64,000 nt of DNA from Bacteroidales bacterium (GCA_016286055.1 JAEERW010000001.1:388189-452188), one strand, 5' to 3'; counted from the stretch's first letter, positions 7,406 to 16,972 are shown. The notes: generated by a model not told the origin, from the letters alone. Program-made: numbers and translations.

Positions 7406-9438
7406 AATATATTGTTTTGCTGCAACAGTCCTGCTTTTTGGTACGGTATATAAAAGGTGAAAGTGGTTCCTACGTTTTGTTTTGATTTTACTTCGATTCT
7501 TCCGCCCATTCGTTTTACAAGTTCGTTTGCGATAGACAGCCCGAGTCCGTTGCCTCCGTACTGTCGCGCTGCGCCTTCGTCGCCTTGGCGGAATTTTTCA
7601 AAAATTACGCTCAGCTTGTCTTCTGGTATTCCAATTCCAGTGTCGCTTACATAGAAAGCTGTGTCGGCTGGGGTGTCGCCCTGAGCTGGTACTATGCGAG
7701 CTCCGATCGAAATTTTACCTTCGTTTGTGAAGGTTACAGCGTTTGTTATCAGTTTTTTGAATATCTGGTTGATGCACATTGAGTCGGCGTATACCAAACT
7801 GTCGAGGTCTTCGGCGGGCTTGTTTTTTTCAGTTTTGATGTTTTTGCCCGATTCGCCAATAAGCTGGTTGAGGTACGATGCCGATTCTTCCACTATGCTG
7901 TTGATACTGCATATTTCGTGCCTTAGTTTTTTCTGTCCGGTTTCTATCATGGATAGTTCCACGATGTCGTCGATGATGCCTAAAAGTTTTTTGCAGTTGG
8001 TGTTGATAAGGTTGAGATAGTCTTTGTGTTTTTCGGTCGACATGCCGTTTTGTATCATTTGCACAAATCCGTTGATAATGTTAGCTGGTGTGCGTGTTTC
8101 GTGGGCAATGTTGGCAAGGAATACGGTTTTGAGCCTGTTAGATTCTTCGGCTTTCTTTTTCTGTCCGAGTAGTTCGGTTTGGTAACGTTTGATTTCGGTA
8201 ATGTCGTTGGATATTATCTGTATAACCTTTTCGCCAAAAAAGTCGTTGATAGGCTGCATGGTGCTGAGGTACCAACGTTCTTCACCATTGATGGTTACAC
8301 AGGTTTTGCGTGTTTGTGTAACGCCCGTTTCAGATATTTTTTTGATGAGCTCAAGGTCGATGAGCTGCGATGCTGGCACGTTGTCGCCTGATGAGATTTC
8401 TTTGTCGTCTTCTTCAAAGAGTTCCACCGCGGTGCTGTTGAGCATTATGATGTTGCCTTCGGTGTCTACCACTATTATTGGTTGACTGATGCCGTTGAAA
8501 AGAGTTTTGTAGCGGGTTTCGCTTTCGGCTAATTCGCGGCGTGCTTTTATCATGCGGTCAATATCCTGCATAACACCAAGGATGCCAGCAAATTCGCCGT
8601 CGCTGTTTTTGATGAGGGTTTTGTTTACGATATACTCTCTCACAGTGCCGTCGGCGCACTTGATGGGTCCTTGGTATATCTGAATTCCCTTGTCTTTGAT
8701 AAGCTGGATGTCTTTTTCTTGGTAAAAGTCGGCGTATTCTTTTGGAAAGAAGTTTTCGAGTTGGAGAGCGGTACGTCCTATAATGGTGTCGGGAGAAACA
8801 CCGAGCACGTTGGTGGCGTAGCTCTTGTTGCAAAGTATGTAGCGTCCTTCCATGTCTTTGCAGAACACTGGAGTTGGAAGAGCGTCGAGCATCATTTGAG
8901 TGAGGCTAAGACTTTGTCGTATGCGGCTTTCTGATTCAACGTTGATGTCGGTGTTTTGGAAAGTGGCAATGAAAGAGCCCTTAGCAGTGGCGAAAGCCGA
9001 CACGATGTAGGAGTAGTTGCCGTCGTGAATAGTGCCAGAGCTTTGGTTTCCGGCTTCTGCGGCTTGCGCCAAGAGTGGCAACCATGCATCTTTAGAGAGT
9101 ACACCCGAAAGCGAGGCTTTGCGTCCTATAATAGATTCGGGTCTCTGCTTGGCAAAATTTAAGAAAACAGGGTTTGCTTTTTTTATAATAAAATCGTTTG
9201 GCAAACCTTTGTCGTCGTAAATGATGTCGCCGGCAAATGCAGCCGTGAGCATGTTGTCAAAAATGCGCGAATTTACCTCCTCGGCATATCGGAGTTGTTT
9301 TGAAAGGTCGGCTTCAAGGTTGTTGAACTTGCCGTATTCGCCAAATATAAGATAACGCCGCAGCATAGTTCTAAGTGTGGCGTTTTCTTCTTTGAGGCGT
9401 TTGTACTCGGATATGTCGATGGTTTCGTTGTCGGTCAT
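7402..9438 (-). CDS. Cytoplasmic PAS-domain sensor histidine kinase
   Basis: 678 residues with no membrane segment. A short N-terminal coiled coil is followed by a degenerate PAS (about 55-165), two clearer PAS domains (about 180-295 and 305-415), HisKA with the intact H-box NIAHETRTP (His446), and HATPase_c with DTGIGIP and GNGLGLSI. It should autophosphorylate on His446. No receiver domain or adjacent response regulator is present. It lies between the SiaC-like gene (6 bp away) and the TPR pseudokinase gene (4-bp overlap). An active kinase coupled to a kinase-dead partner suggests a heteromeric sensor; that is an inference. Confidence 0.9.
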   Translation of the reverse strand: MTDNETIDISEYKRLKEENATLRTMLRRYLIFGEYGKFNNLEADLSKQLRYAEEVNSRIFDNMLTAAFAGDIIYDDKGLPNDFIIKKANPVFLNFAKQRPESIIGRKASLSGVLSKDAWLPLLAQAAEAGNQSSGTIHDGNYSYIVSAFATAKGSFIATFQNTDINVESESRIRQSLSLTQMMLDALPTPVFCKDMEGRYILCNKSYATNVLGVSPDTIIGRTALQLENFFPKEYADFYQEKDIQLIKDKGIQIYQGPIKCADGTVREYIVNKTLIKNSDGEFAGILGVMQDIDRMIKARRELAESETRYKTLFNGISQPIIVVDTEGNIIMLNSTAVELFEEDDKEISSGDNVPASQLIDLELIKKISETGVTQTRKTCVTINGEERWYLSTMQPINDFFGEKVIQIISNDITEIKRYQTELLGQKKKAEESNRLKTVFLANIAHETRTPANIINGFVQMIQNGMSTEKHKDYLNLINTNCKKLLGIIDDIVELSMIETGQKKLRHEICSINSIVEESASYLNQLIGESGKNIKTEKNKPAEDLDSLVYADSMCINQIFKKLITNAVTFTNEGKISIGARIVPAQGDTPADTAFYVSDTGIGIPEDKLSVIFEKFRQGDEGAARQYGGNGLGLSIANELVKRMGGRIEVKSKQNVGTTFTFYIPYQKAGLLQQNNIL

Positions 9439-9444
9439 TTGTTG

Positions 9445-9819
9445 TTACTCTATTTCAACGAGTTCGAAAGGCACGTTGACGAGTTTTTTGTAGCGGTTTC
9501 CGAGTGCTTTCATATCTTCGTCGATCGACTCGTAGTACCACCTTACCTTAACGTCACTTTTTTCGGCCACTTTTTGTAGCGAGAGGATTACCTGAATAAC
9601 CTGTTTGCTTGAGGCGGTGTTTACATATTCGAGGTCGAAATCAAATACAGTCTGTACGTTTGGATTTTCGGCGTATGTCTTGATCCATTCGAGAACGGGC
9701 TTGTAAAAGTCGAGCGCGTTTTCAGGTACTGAGATTTTGGATATCTTAAATATGTTTTGCTCGGGGTCTAAGATGATTTCCGGCGTGTCTTCTGTTTCTT
9801 CAATTATTAATTTTTCCAT
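9445..9819 (-). CDS. siaC: SiaC-family phosphoprotein (DUF1987)
   Basis: 124 residues, the whole length of the SiaC/DUF1987 family. The family motif YVNTASSK is present and its Thr is residue 68, the same number as the threonine phosphorylated in Pseudomonas aeruginosa SiaC. There SiaB phosphorylates SiaC, the PP2C phosphatase SiaA removes the phosphate, and the unphosphorylated form binds the diguanylate cyclase SiaD. The gene is 15 bp after the tandem SiaB gene. No GGDEF protein lies in this window, so the downstream partner here is unknown. Confidence 0.88.
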   Translation of the reverse strand: MEKLIIEETEDTPEIILDPEQNIFKISKISVPENALDFYKPVLEWIKTYAENPNVQTVFDFDLEYVNTASSKQVIQVILSLQKVAEKSDVKVRWYYESIDEDMKALGNRYKKLVNVPFELVEIE

Positions 9820-9834
9820 TTTGCTTAGGTGTTG

Positions 9835-10995
9835 TTAATTCTTAATTGTTACTGCTGTCTGTAATATGTAGAACTGCTGGGCTTCGTTGATGTTCATAAA
9901 GCGGTATTTGAGCGGACGGTCGCTCTTGATACGCAGGTCGGAGAATCCGAGGCCAGTTTTTTTTGCGTCGGCAGTGTCGAAGTCGAGAAGAATGTCGTCG
10001 TAATAGTCGCTCAATTCGTCTTTTGACATGCCGTTGACAAATTCGAGACGTTCGGAAATGATGTCTTTTGCTTCGTTTTTGATAATGTTGCCCGAAGTAA
10101 GCATTATTTCTTTGCCTGTCTGTCCCATAAAGAACACTCCCGAAACACCTGCGGATGTGGATGTGCGACGGTCGCCGTGCTTGATTATGTTTTGGAGCAT
10201 CTCTACCATTACGTTCGACACTTTGATGGTGGTTAGGGGCATATTCATGCGTCCCTTGATAATGGCTAATAGGCTTAACAGGTTCTCTTGGTTGAAGAAT
10301 CCGTTGAAATAGAGCAGAAGGTTTTCGTTGTTCATCTGCTTGTGTAGTTGCTTGACACTGTCGAGCGAGCTGTGTCCTTTGGTGTTTTGTCCGTCGGGGT
10401 CGGTGTTTCCGTAGTTTTTGTCGTTGGGAATCAGAGTCTGCAGGTAGAAGTATGTGTACTCGTTGTCTAATTGTTCAAAACTATAAAGTAGTTTGTTGCC
10501 CGATTTGCGGCTCATTTCGATAAGTCCGAGACCAGCTCCGCCTTTGTCGCTCATGCTGCCTGTGGTGAGCATTTCGCGGTGAAACTTTTTTAGTTCGTCG
10601 GGGTTGAGGCTATTGATGGTGTCGAGCTTTTCTTTTAATGCTGGTATGTTTTCGTTAGCCACAATGTTGCCTGTGGATATGTAGTATCGCTCGCCGTTTT
10701 TTTGGATGGCAAATATTCCTGGGTATTTTTCTGTGTTGAGGTTTGCTATCTCGTCTTGGTGTCGGGTTATGTTTTGCAGGCCTTCTACCATTATGTAGTA
10801 GATGCGTTTTTGCAATGTCTGCTGTGATGTTACTTTTGAGATGTTAGTGTCGGCGAGGAACAATATCTTTTTGGTGATATTGTGAGAGAAGTATCCCCGG
10901 TAGACGTATTCAAAGTCGTCGTTAGATATCCTTTGAAATAGAGGATATGCTATGTCGAATAATTTTGAACCGAGTTCTGGTGTCATAGGCTTCAT
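9835..10995 (-). CDS. siaB: Tandem SiaB-family protein kinase (two DUF6272 domains)
   Basis: 386 residues made of two copies of the SiaB kinase fold, a GHKL-type ATP-binding domain. The first (about 1-190) has the N-box EGLQNITRHQ (Asn75) and the glycine loop KGGAGLGL (151-158). The second (about 210-386) has EMLQNIIKHGD (Asn269) and a weaker loop KKTGLGF (345-351). SiaB proteins are usually one domain of about 180 residues, so this is an internal duplication. It should phosphorylate the SiaC product encoded next to it. The weaker loop suggests the second copy may be regulatory. It lies 94 bp after ftsZ on the same strand. Confidence 0.85.
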   Translation of the reverse strand: MKPMTPELGSKLFDIAYPLFQRISNDDFEYVYRGYFSHNITKKILFLADTNISKVTSQQTLQKRIYYIMVEGLQNITRHQDEIANLNTEKYPGIFAIQKNGERYYISTGNIVANENIPALKEKLDTINSLNPDELKKFHREMLTTGSMSDKGGAGLGLIEMSRKSGNKLLYSFEQLDNEYTYFYLQTLIPNDKNYGNTDPDGQNTKGHSSLDSVKQLHKQMNNENLLLYFNGFFNQENLLSLLAIIKGRMNMPLTTIKVSNVMVEMLQNIIKHGDRRTSTSAGVSGVFFMGQTGKEIMLTSGNIIKNEAKDIISERLEFVNGMSKDELSDYYDDILLDFDTADAKKTGLGFSDLRIKSDRPLKYRFMNINEAQQFYILQTAVTIKN

Positions 10996-11088
10996 TTGTT
11001 ATAATTTAGTTTACCGCTTTTTAGTGCAATAAAAGTGCCATTGTTGGCTCTTTTGCCGGGGCTGTTACTTATTTTTGTGTTAATAATA

Positions 11089-12429
11089 CTACTCTTCTGC
11101 AAGTGGGAAACGCTTGGCGTCTTTTGGTACGTCGAACGAAAGCTTGATACCTTTGCGCTCGTAGGCTGGCGTGTTTTCCATCTCTTCCAAGTTTTGTATT
11201 TCAGCAAAATTGATTTTTTGAAATTTGCTTTGGATTACAGCTTCGGATATTGTTTCGCTTTCGTTGTCATCGTTGATGTTGTCGGAGTCGTCACCACCAA
11301 GATCTACAGTGTTGCCTATTGATACGGTAGCGTCTTCGGTTTTGTTGTCGCCGCCTTCGGCTTTTGCAGTATCGGGGTTGTTGAGGTGACGTAAAACGTT
11401 TGAAGAAGATGGCCGCTCGTACGGGTTTAGTATTTCGGTTTTGTCGAATCCAGTGGCTACGAGTGTTACACAAATTTTGGTGCCGAGGTTTTCGTCTTTG
11501 GTTTGACCCCAGATGAGGTTGCCGCCTTCGCCAGCCTGTCCTGCGGTGGCTTGTACGTATTCGTTGATGTCGGTAACTTCGTCGAGGGTGGGCTCGTGTT
11601 CAGATGATGATATGATGTTTACGAGCATGTTTTTTGCACCACGTATGTCGCTGTTGTTGAGCAATGGCGAGTTGAGGGCTGCTTTGATGGCATTGATAGC
11701 ACGGTCTTCGCCATCGGCCTCGCCGCGACCCATTAGCGCTACTCCGCTGTTTTCCATTACGGCTTTAACGTCGGCAAAGTCAACGTTGATTTCGCCGGGC
11801 ACCGTGATTATTTCTGCGATGCCTTTGGCTGCCATGGTTAATATGTCATCGGCTTTGGAGAATGCCTGACGTGCTGGCATGTTGCCGTACATTTCGCGGA
11901 TTTTTTCGTTGTCGATAACGAGCATGGCATCAACGCTTTCCGAAAGTTGCTCTAATCCAGTGAGAGCCTGTTTTACTCGTTTGGGACCTTCGTATCTGAA
12001 TGGTATTGTAACGATTGCCACGGTAAGTATGCCCATCTCTTTGGCAGTTTTGGCAATGATTGGCGCAGCACCTGTTCCTGTGCCGCCGCCCATTCCCGCA
12101 GTCACGAACAACATTTTTGTGTCGTTGTCGAGGGCTTTTTTTATTTTTTCTATGCTTTCGATGGCGGCTTGCTTACCGTTTTCGGGGTTGTTGCCAGCTC
12201 CAAGACCTTCGGTAAGTCTTTCACCGAGAGCTACTTTTACAGGTATAGGACTTGCCTGGAGCGCTTGCTGGTCGGTGTTGGCTAGTATGAAATCAACATC
12301 GTGGATGCCGTAGTTGTACATATAGCTAGCAGCGTTGCCTCCGCCTCCGCCTACACCTATTACTTTTATTATGTTTTTCTTGGTGTCCATTTCGAAACCA
12401 AGAAGGTCTTCGTCTATTTCTGGGGTCAT
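11089..12429 (-). CDS. ftsZ: Cell division GTPase FtsZ
   Basis: 446 residues. The tubulin signature GGGTGTG is at 114-120, preceded by GVGGGGGNA (25-33), and the T7-loop region follows VPGEINVDFADVKAVM. After the globular part (to about 335) comes an acidic linker and a conserved tail PAYERKGIKL, the peptide that binds FtsA in Bacteroidetes. It polymerises into the Z ring at midcell. It is the last dcw gene, 32 bp after ftsA. Confidence 0.98.
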   Translation of the reverse strand: MTPEIDEDLLGFEMDTKKNIIKVIGVGGGGGNAASYMYNYGIHDVDFILANTDQQALQASPIPVKVALGERLTEGLGAGNNPENGKQAAIESIEKIKKALDNDTKMLFVTAGMGGGTGTGAAPIIAKTAKEMGILTVAIVTIPFRYEGPKRVKQALTGLEQLSESVDAMLVIDNEKIREMYGNMPARQAFSKADDILTMAAKGIAEIITVPGEINVDFADVKAVMENSGVALMGRGEADGEDRAINAIKAALNSPLLNNSDIRGAKNMLVNIISSSEHEPTLDEVTDINEYVQATAGQAGEGGNLIWGQTKDENLGTKICVTLVATGFDKTEILNPYERPSSSNVLRHLNNPDTAKAEGGDNKTEDATVSIGNTVDLGGDDSDNINDDNESETISEAVIQSKFQKINFAEIQNLEEMENTPAYERKGIKLSFDVPKDAKRFPLAEE

Positions 12430-12461
12430 AATTGTTTTCCTTATTAAGTTAGTTTTTTAAG

Positions 12462-13808
12462 TTACATTTTGCTGTCGTCGGGCTCGGTAAACAGCTTGTT
12501 GGCAATAGATTTGATTAATCCACGGAAACCTCCAGAGCTTTCTTTGCCGTTGTTGGCTTTTGGGTCTTTGCCGTTTTTTGCACCTTTGGCATCGGTGGCG
12601 CTGCTTGATGCGCCGCCTTCTTTTTGCTGTTCTTCGGCCTTTTCTTGTTCGGCTTTTTTGCGCTGACGTGCGATAATGTCTTCGGTGTACTCCATGCCTT
12701 TGATTATAAGGCCTATGGCAGTAGCGTAACATTCCGACGCATATTCTGGACCTGTGTATAGCGGAGTGCCGGTGCGGGCTTCGATGGCGAGACTAAATTT
12801 GGCGAGCTGAAGCAAGTTTTTGAGTTTTGCGGTGCCTCCTGTAATTACAAGTCCGCCGTTGATAGCAGTGTTTTTCCTTACGGCGTCTATCTCGTAGGCA
12901 ATGCCACCGAGTATCTCTTCTGCTCTTGCGCTGATGATTGTAGCTATGGTAGAGATTGGTATCTCTTTGTTTTTGCCATTTACACCTTTAATTATAACAG
13001 CTTTTTTGGCGAAGTCTTTTTGCAAGAGGGCTGCACCGTGCTGAATTTTGATTTGTTCGGCTTGACGTTCGAGAACACCGCAGCCTTTTTTAATGTCGTT
13101 GGTAATGGCCTTTCCTCCAATGGGGATTACGCCGGTGTATCGCAGTATGTTGTCTTGGAATACGGCTATGTCGGCGGTGCCGGCACCTATGTCGGCGAGT
13201 GCTACACCAATCTCTTTTTCGTCTTTTGACAATACTGCCTCAGCCGAAGCAAGAGGTTCGAGTATGAGTTTGATTATTTTTAAGCCTGCCATCTCCACAG
13301 CTTGCTTGATGTTGTTGACGGCTTTTTCTTTGCCTTTAACCACGTAGAAAGTGCCTTCGAGCTTGCGCCCGTTGTAGCCTTTTGGGTTGATGCCTACAGG
13401 AGCGTTGTCGACCGAATATCCTTGTGGAATTACGTGTATGATGTTTTCGCCCTGACCTGCCGAAATCTGATAAAGCTCTTCGGTAAGCTGGTTGATGTCT
13501 TGGTCGGTGATGATGTTGCTGATGATTTTGGAATGACTGTTGACCTCACCGCTGATGTTGCGGCCGTCGATGCCCACGTACACGTTTTTGAAAAGCACGT
13601 TTGATGCTTTTTCGCATTTTTGTACGGCTTCTCTAACAGATGCGCTTGCAAGCACAATGTTTTGTACAGTGCCTCTGATCACTCCTTTCGTTTCGGCTTC
13701 GCCTATTCCGAGTATCATTATTTTTCCTTGTTCGTCTTTGGTGCCGGCTATGGCCACCGTTTTCGACGTGCCAATGTCGATGGCTGCGATAATGTTTTTA
13801 CACGGCAT
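12462..13808 (-). CDS. ftsA: Cell division protein FtsA
   Basis: 448 residues, an actin-fold ATPase that tethers FtsZ to the membrane. It opens with the phosphate-1 motif AAIDIGTSKTVAIAG, has ADIGAGTADIAVF in the middle and VITGGTAKL later. After a charged, alanine- and serine-rich linker it ends with an amphipathic helix (GFRGLIKSIANKLF), the membrane-targeting sequence. It lies between ftsQ (49 bp upstream) and ftsZ. Confidence 0.97.
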   Translation of the reverse strand: MPCKNIIAAIDIGTSKTVAIAGTKDEQGKIMILGIGEAETKGVIRGTVQNIVLASASVREAVQKCEKASNVLFKNVYVGIDGRNISGEVNSHSKIISNIITDQDINQLTEELYQISAGQGENIIHVIPQGYSVDNAPVGINPKGYNGRKLEGTFYVVKGKEKAVNNIKQAVEMAGLKIIKLILEPLASAEAVLSKDEKEIGVALADIGAGTADIAVFQDNILRYTGVIPIGGKAITNDIKKGCGVLERQAEQIKIQHGAALLQKDFAKKAVIIKGVNGKNKEIPISTIATIISARAEEILGGIAYEIDAVRKNTAINGGLVITGGTAKLKNLLQLAKFSLAIEARTGTPLYTGPEYASECYATAIGLIIKGMEYTEDIIARQRKKAEQEKAEEQQKEGGASSSATDAKGAKNGKDPKANNGKESSGGFRGLIKSIANKLFTEPDDSKM

Positions 13809-13857
13809 AGTAGTTTAAAATATTAGTTCTATTTATATGTTTTTCCTTGTTAATAAA

Positions 13858-14655
13858 TTATATTGCTTTTGTGCATACAATTTGTCCTTTGTATTTAACA
13901 CTTATCGACTGGTATTTGTTCCAGCCGGTTTTTTTTAGTCCGTTGGTGAAGAACGATTTAAGGTAGAATAGTTTTTCGTCGTAGTTTTCTATTGTGCCTA
14001 ATTCCAGTATCTTAGGACCTACGAGCGGTACTATTTCGTATTCGTTGGCTTCGGTAACGTATATTTGTTCTACTTGGTCTCTCCAAAAGTCGTCTTTTGC
14101 GATAAGCCGCGCCAGACGGAAAATTTCTGCTTCTTTGGAGGTTTTGATGTTTTCGTTGTAGATGTTGTATGTGTTTTGCTTAGAAAAATCGTATTTGTCG
14201 TTGATGAACCCGTTGGCCACCATGATGTTGGGTGCGCGTCCTTTTTTGCTTGCGGGAAAAATAGTGCCGTCGTCGTCGATGTAGAAACTATTGTTGCTGT
14301 TTGTGATGATTTCTACAATGGGATGGCGCTGCTGGATGTCGATTTTAAGGTGTCCGTTTACTGTTTTGTAGATGTCGGCTTTGCGGATGTATGGCTGATT
14401 TTTTAGGAAAGTCTCCATTTCGTCGAGGTTGATTTCGCTTAGCTTGTTGCCCAATATCGACACTTTGCTGCTGTTGTGAATTATTCGGAGCACGTCGTTA
14501 TAGTTGATAAAGCCTATCTGAGCCGAGTCTTTGATGGTGACGTCGATAGATGCGCATAATGTATCGCGAAATTTTGACGAAGAGTATATGACGGCTGCGG
14601 CAAAGAAAACTGAGCCTATTATTATTCCGATATTTTTTAACGTGCCTTTCTTCAC
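13858..14655 (-). CDS. ftsQ: Cell division protein FtsQ/DivIB
   Basis: 265 residues: a short cytoplasmic N-terminus, one membrane helix (about 9-25), a POTRA-like segment (about 40-115) and a beta domain. It links early and late divisome proteins, and FtsQ normally binds FtsL and the FtsB role. The first codon is GTG (14653-14655); no better ATG exists at the N-terminus. The identity rests on length, topology and position between murC and ftsA as much as on sequence. Confidence 0.9.
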   Translation of the reverse strand: MKKGTLKNIGIIIGSVFFAAAVIYSSSKFRDTLCASIDVTIKDSAQIGFINYNDVLRIIHNSSKVSILGNKLSEINLDEMETFLKNQPYIRKADIYKTVNGHLKIDIQQRHPIVEIITNSNNSFYIDDDGTIFPASKKGRAPNIMVANGFINDKYDFSKQNTYNIYNENIKTSKEAEIFRLARLIAKDDFWRDQVEQIYVTEANEYEIVPLVGPKILELGTIENYDEKLFYLKSFFTNGLKKTGWNKYQSISVKYKGQIVCTKAI

Positions 14656-14669
14656 TTTTGTGTAAGTTT

Positions 14670-16076
14670 TTAAAGTTTTGAAAATGCGTCTGAGAGCGGT
14701 TTTACGAGTTTATCGATATTTCCTGCGCCCAAAGTTAGTAAAAGTTTTGTATTTTTTTGCTTTATGTGATTAATTATTTGAGATATTTCGTTTAAAATTA
14801 CTACATTTTTATTTTTCATCAAGTCGGCAATCATCTGCGATGATACGTTTTCTATTGGTTTTTCGCGAGCAGGATATATGTCCATAAGGATTATATCGTC
14901 CAATAAATCAAGACTTTTAGCGAATCCTTCGGCGAAATCTTTTGTTCTTGAGTAAAGGTGCGGCTGGAAAATGCCTAAGGTTTTGCGTTCGGGATATAGT
15001 TGCTTAGCCGATGTGATTGTGGCTTCTAGTTCGCGGGGATGGTGTGCGTAGTCGTCGATGTATACCATTTCTGGCGTGTAGATGTGTATGTCCATCCTTC
15101 GCTGAACGCCTTTGAATGTGGCGATTCCTTGCTTTATTCCAGCCATTTTGATGCCTATGTTCTGGCAAGTGGCTAAACAAGCCATTGTGTTTTCGATGTT
15201 TACTCTTCCTCTTGCTCCGATTGTGATGTCGGCAACGGTGCCCAAAGGTGTGTGAGCATCGATAGTGTATTTTCCGTTTTCTAAGCGGATGTTGTCGGCG
15301 TAGTAGTCGGCAGAGGGGTCTGATTCTGAGTAAGTGATTTTTTTGATGCCTGCTGTGTCGATTAGACTATCGATCTTTTTGTTTACAACAACAAATCCGT
15401 TGTGATGTGTTGATTGTGCAAATCTGTTGAATGTAGATACAATGTCGTCGCGGTTTTTGTAGATGTCGAGATGGTCGGCGTCGACATAGGTGATGATTGT
15501 TGCAAACGGGTTGATCCATAAAAACGAACGGTCGTATTCGTCGGCCTCGGCTACAAGTAAGGTTTCGGTATCAGCAAAGCTCTCGTTTTTTGATGGGAGC
15601 ATTAGGTTGCTGTTGAGATTTTTTGATATTCCGCCGAGAAAAGCAAAGCTGTCGATGCCCGACTCTTGTAAAATATTGGCAATTGTGCATGAGTTAGTGG
15701 TTTTGCCGTGGGTGCCTGATACCGCGATTGTTTTGTAGCTGTTGGCAATGATTCCGAGTACCTTGGCGCGTTTGAGCATGAGGTACTCGCCTTCTATAAA
15801 AAAGTTGTAAAGTTTGTTTTCTTTGGGAATTGCAGGTGTGAAAATTACCATGGTGCTCTTGTTTGTGAGCACAAGCTCGTCGGGAATCTGTTGTGGGTCG
15901 TCTTGATAGATAATAGAGATGCCTTCGCTTTGTAGTTGACGAGTGAGAGATGTTTCGGTAAGGTCGTAGCCATATACGTTGAACCCTTCCGCATTAAAAT
16001 ATCTTGCGAGAGCGCTCATTCCTATGCCGCCTATGCCGAGTAGGTAAACGTTTTTTATGTTTTCAAACTGGTTCAT
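14670..16076 (-). CDS. murC: UDP-N-acetylmuramate--L-alanine ligase MurC
   Basis: 468 residues. It has the N-terminal Rossmann motif GIGGIGMSALARYF (about 15-28), the ATP loop GTHGKTTNSC, EADEYDRSFL, and the C-terminal YDDYAHHPRE-type motif (IDDYAHHPREL). It adds the first amino acid, L-Ala, to UDP-MurNAc in the cytoplasm. Its ATG overlaps the TGA of the upstream lipoprotein gene (ATGA), so the two are translationally coupled. Confidence 0.97.
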   Translation of the reverse strand: MNQFENIKNVYLLGIGGIGMSALARYFNAEGFNVYGYDLTETSLTRQLQSEGISIIYQDDPQQIPDELVLTNKSTMVIFTPAIPKENKLYNFFIEGEYLMLKRAKVLGIIANSYKTIAVSGTHGKTTNSCTIANILQESGIDSFAFLGGISKNLNSNLMLPSKNESFADTETLLVAEADEYDRSFLWINPFATIITYVDADHLDIYKNRDDIVSTFNRFAQSTHHNGFVVVNKKIDSLIDTAGIKKITYSESDPSADYYADNIRLENGKYTIDAHTPLGTVADITIGARGRVNIENTMACLATCQNIGIKMAGIKQGIATFKGVQRRMDIHIYTPEMVYIDDYAHHPRELEATITSAKQLYPERKTLGIFQPHLYSRTKDFAEGFAKSLDLLDDIILMDIYPAREKPIENVSSQMIADLMKNKNVVILNEISQIINHIKQKNTKLLLTLGAGNIDKLVKPLSDAFSKL

Positions 16077-16960
16077 TGTGCATCGTTGTTTTGTCCGTAG
16101 TTGACCGAATTGAGCGCAGCCTCGGCTTTGCTAATGTCGTTGTTGATTTGTTCAATGTCTTTTACATTAAGAAGGGCTTTGGATACTTCGCAGAGATGTT
16201 TCAACGCGATGGTGATGTTGTCTTGACTGTTTACAAATCCACGGATATAGTCGTAACGTTCTTTAATGAGATTGAGCTTGTATGCTTGTACTAGGGCTGT
16301 TTTGCCTTCGTATGGTTGGTAGACGTATTTTGCAAGCTTTTCTTCGTTGAAACTTTCTTCGGGGATGTTGTTGATGGCGTCTTGATATGAGGTGAACGAT
16401 TCGTTGAGAAGGTTGTTCCAGTTTTTTGTGTCGTTTTGCCAAATGATGTCGAGGCTGTTGATTAAAAGTTTCATCACTTGGTCGATGTTGAATCTTTGAG
16501 AAGAGATGTAAGAGTTGATTGAGTTGGCAATATTCACGAGTACAGTGTCTTGCGAATTACTGAATTTTTTTGTGATTGACGAGCAAGCGTTGCTAAATGG
16601 TGCAAGCGATTTGAGGTTTGATTCAGCGCTTGTGAGTTTTGAATATTCGTGAACTGCTATTCTGTATAGATTAAAGATAGTGATTTTTTCTCTGAGGGTC
16701 TCGTTGGTGGCTGCAATTGGGTTGTAGTTGAGTTCTTGGTTTGAAAGAACACCAGCAAGGGCGTTGTCAAATTCGTTGGTGATGGTAACGTCCTCTATGT
16801 TGGCGTAGATTTCGCTCATATCTGTGATTGCCTGTTGGGTAACGCTTGCCAGACGGTTTTTGGCGTTGGTTTTTTGATATGGAGCATTGTTGCAGCTTTG
16901 GATTCCCGTAGCTGAAATTAATACAGCTGCCGATATGATTAATGATTTGATGCGTTTCAT
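16073..16960 (-). CDS. Predicted lipoprotein inserted in the dcw cluster
   Basis: 295 residues. The N-terminus is basic, then hydrophobic, and ends in IQSC, a relaxed Bacteroidetes lipobox (Cys23). The rest is helical and Asn/Ile/Ser-rich without a domain I recognise. It is placed between murG (12 bp) and murC (4-bp overlap), so it must be made together with them. A role in envelope or division is suggested by position only. Its style (a predicted all-helical lipoprotein of about 300 residues) recalls the two lipoprotein paralogues at 39 and 44 kb, but no clear residue match was seen. Confidence 0.8.
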   Translation of the reverse strand: MKRIKSLIISAAVLISATGIQSCNNAPYQKTNAKNRLASVTQQAITDMSEIYANIEDVTITNEFDNALAGVLSNQELNYNPIAATNETLREKITIFNLYRIAVHEYSKLTSAESNLKSLAPFSNACSSITKKFSNSQDTVLVNIANSINSYISSQRFNIDQVMKLLINSLDIIWQNDTKNWNNLLNESFTSYQDAINNIPEESFNEEKLAKYVYQPYEGKTALVQAYKLNLIKERYDYIRGFVNSQDNITIALKHLCEVSKALLNVKDIEQINNDISKAEAALNSVNYGQNNDAQ

Positions 16961-16972
16961 CGTTGTATTTAT

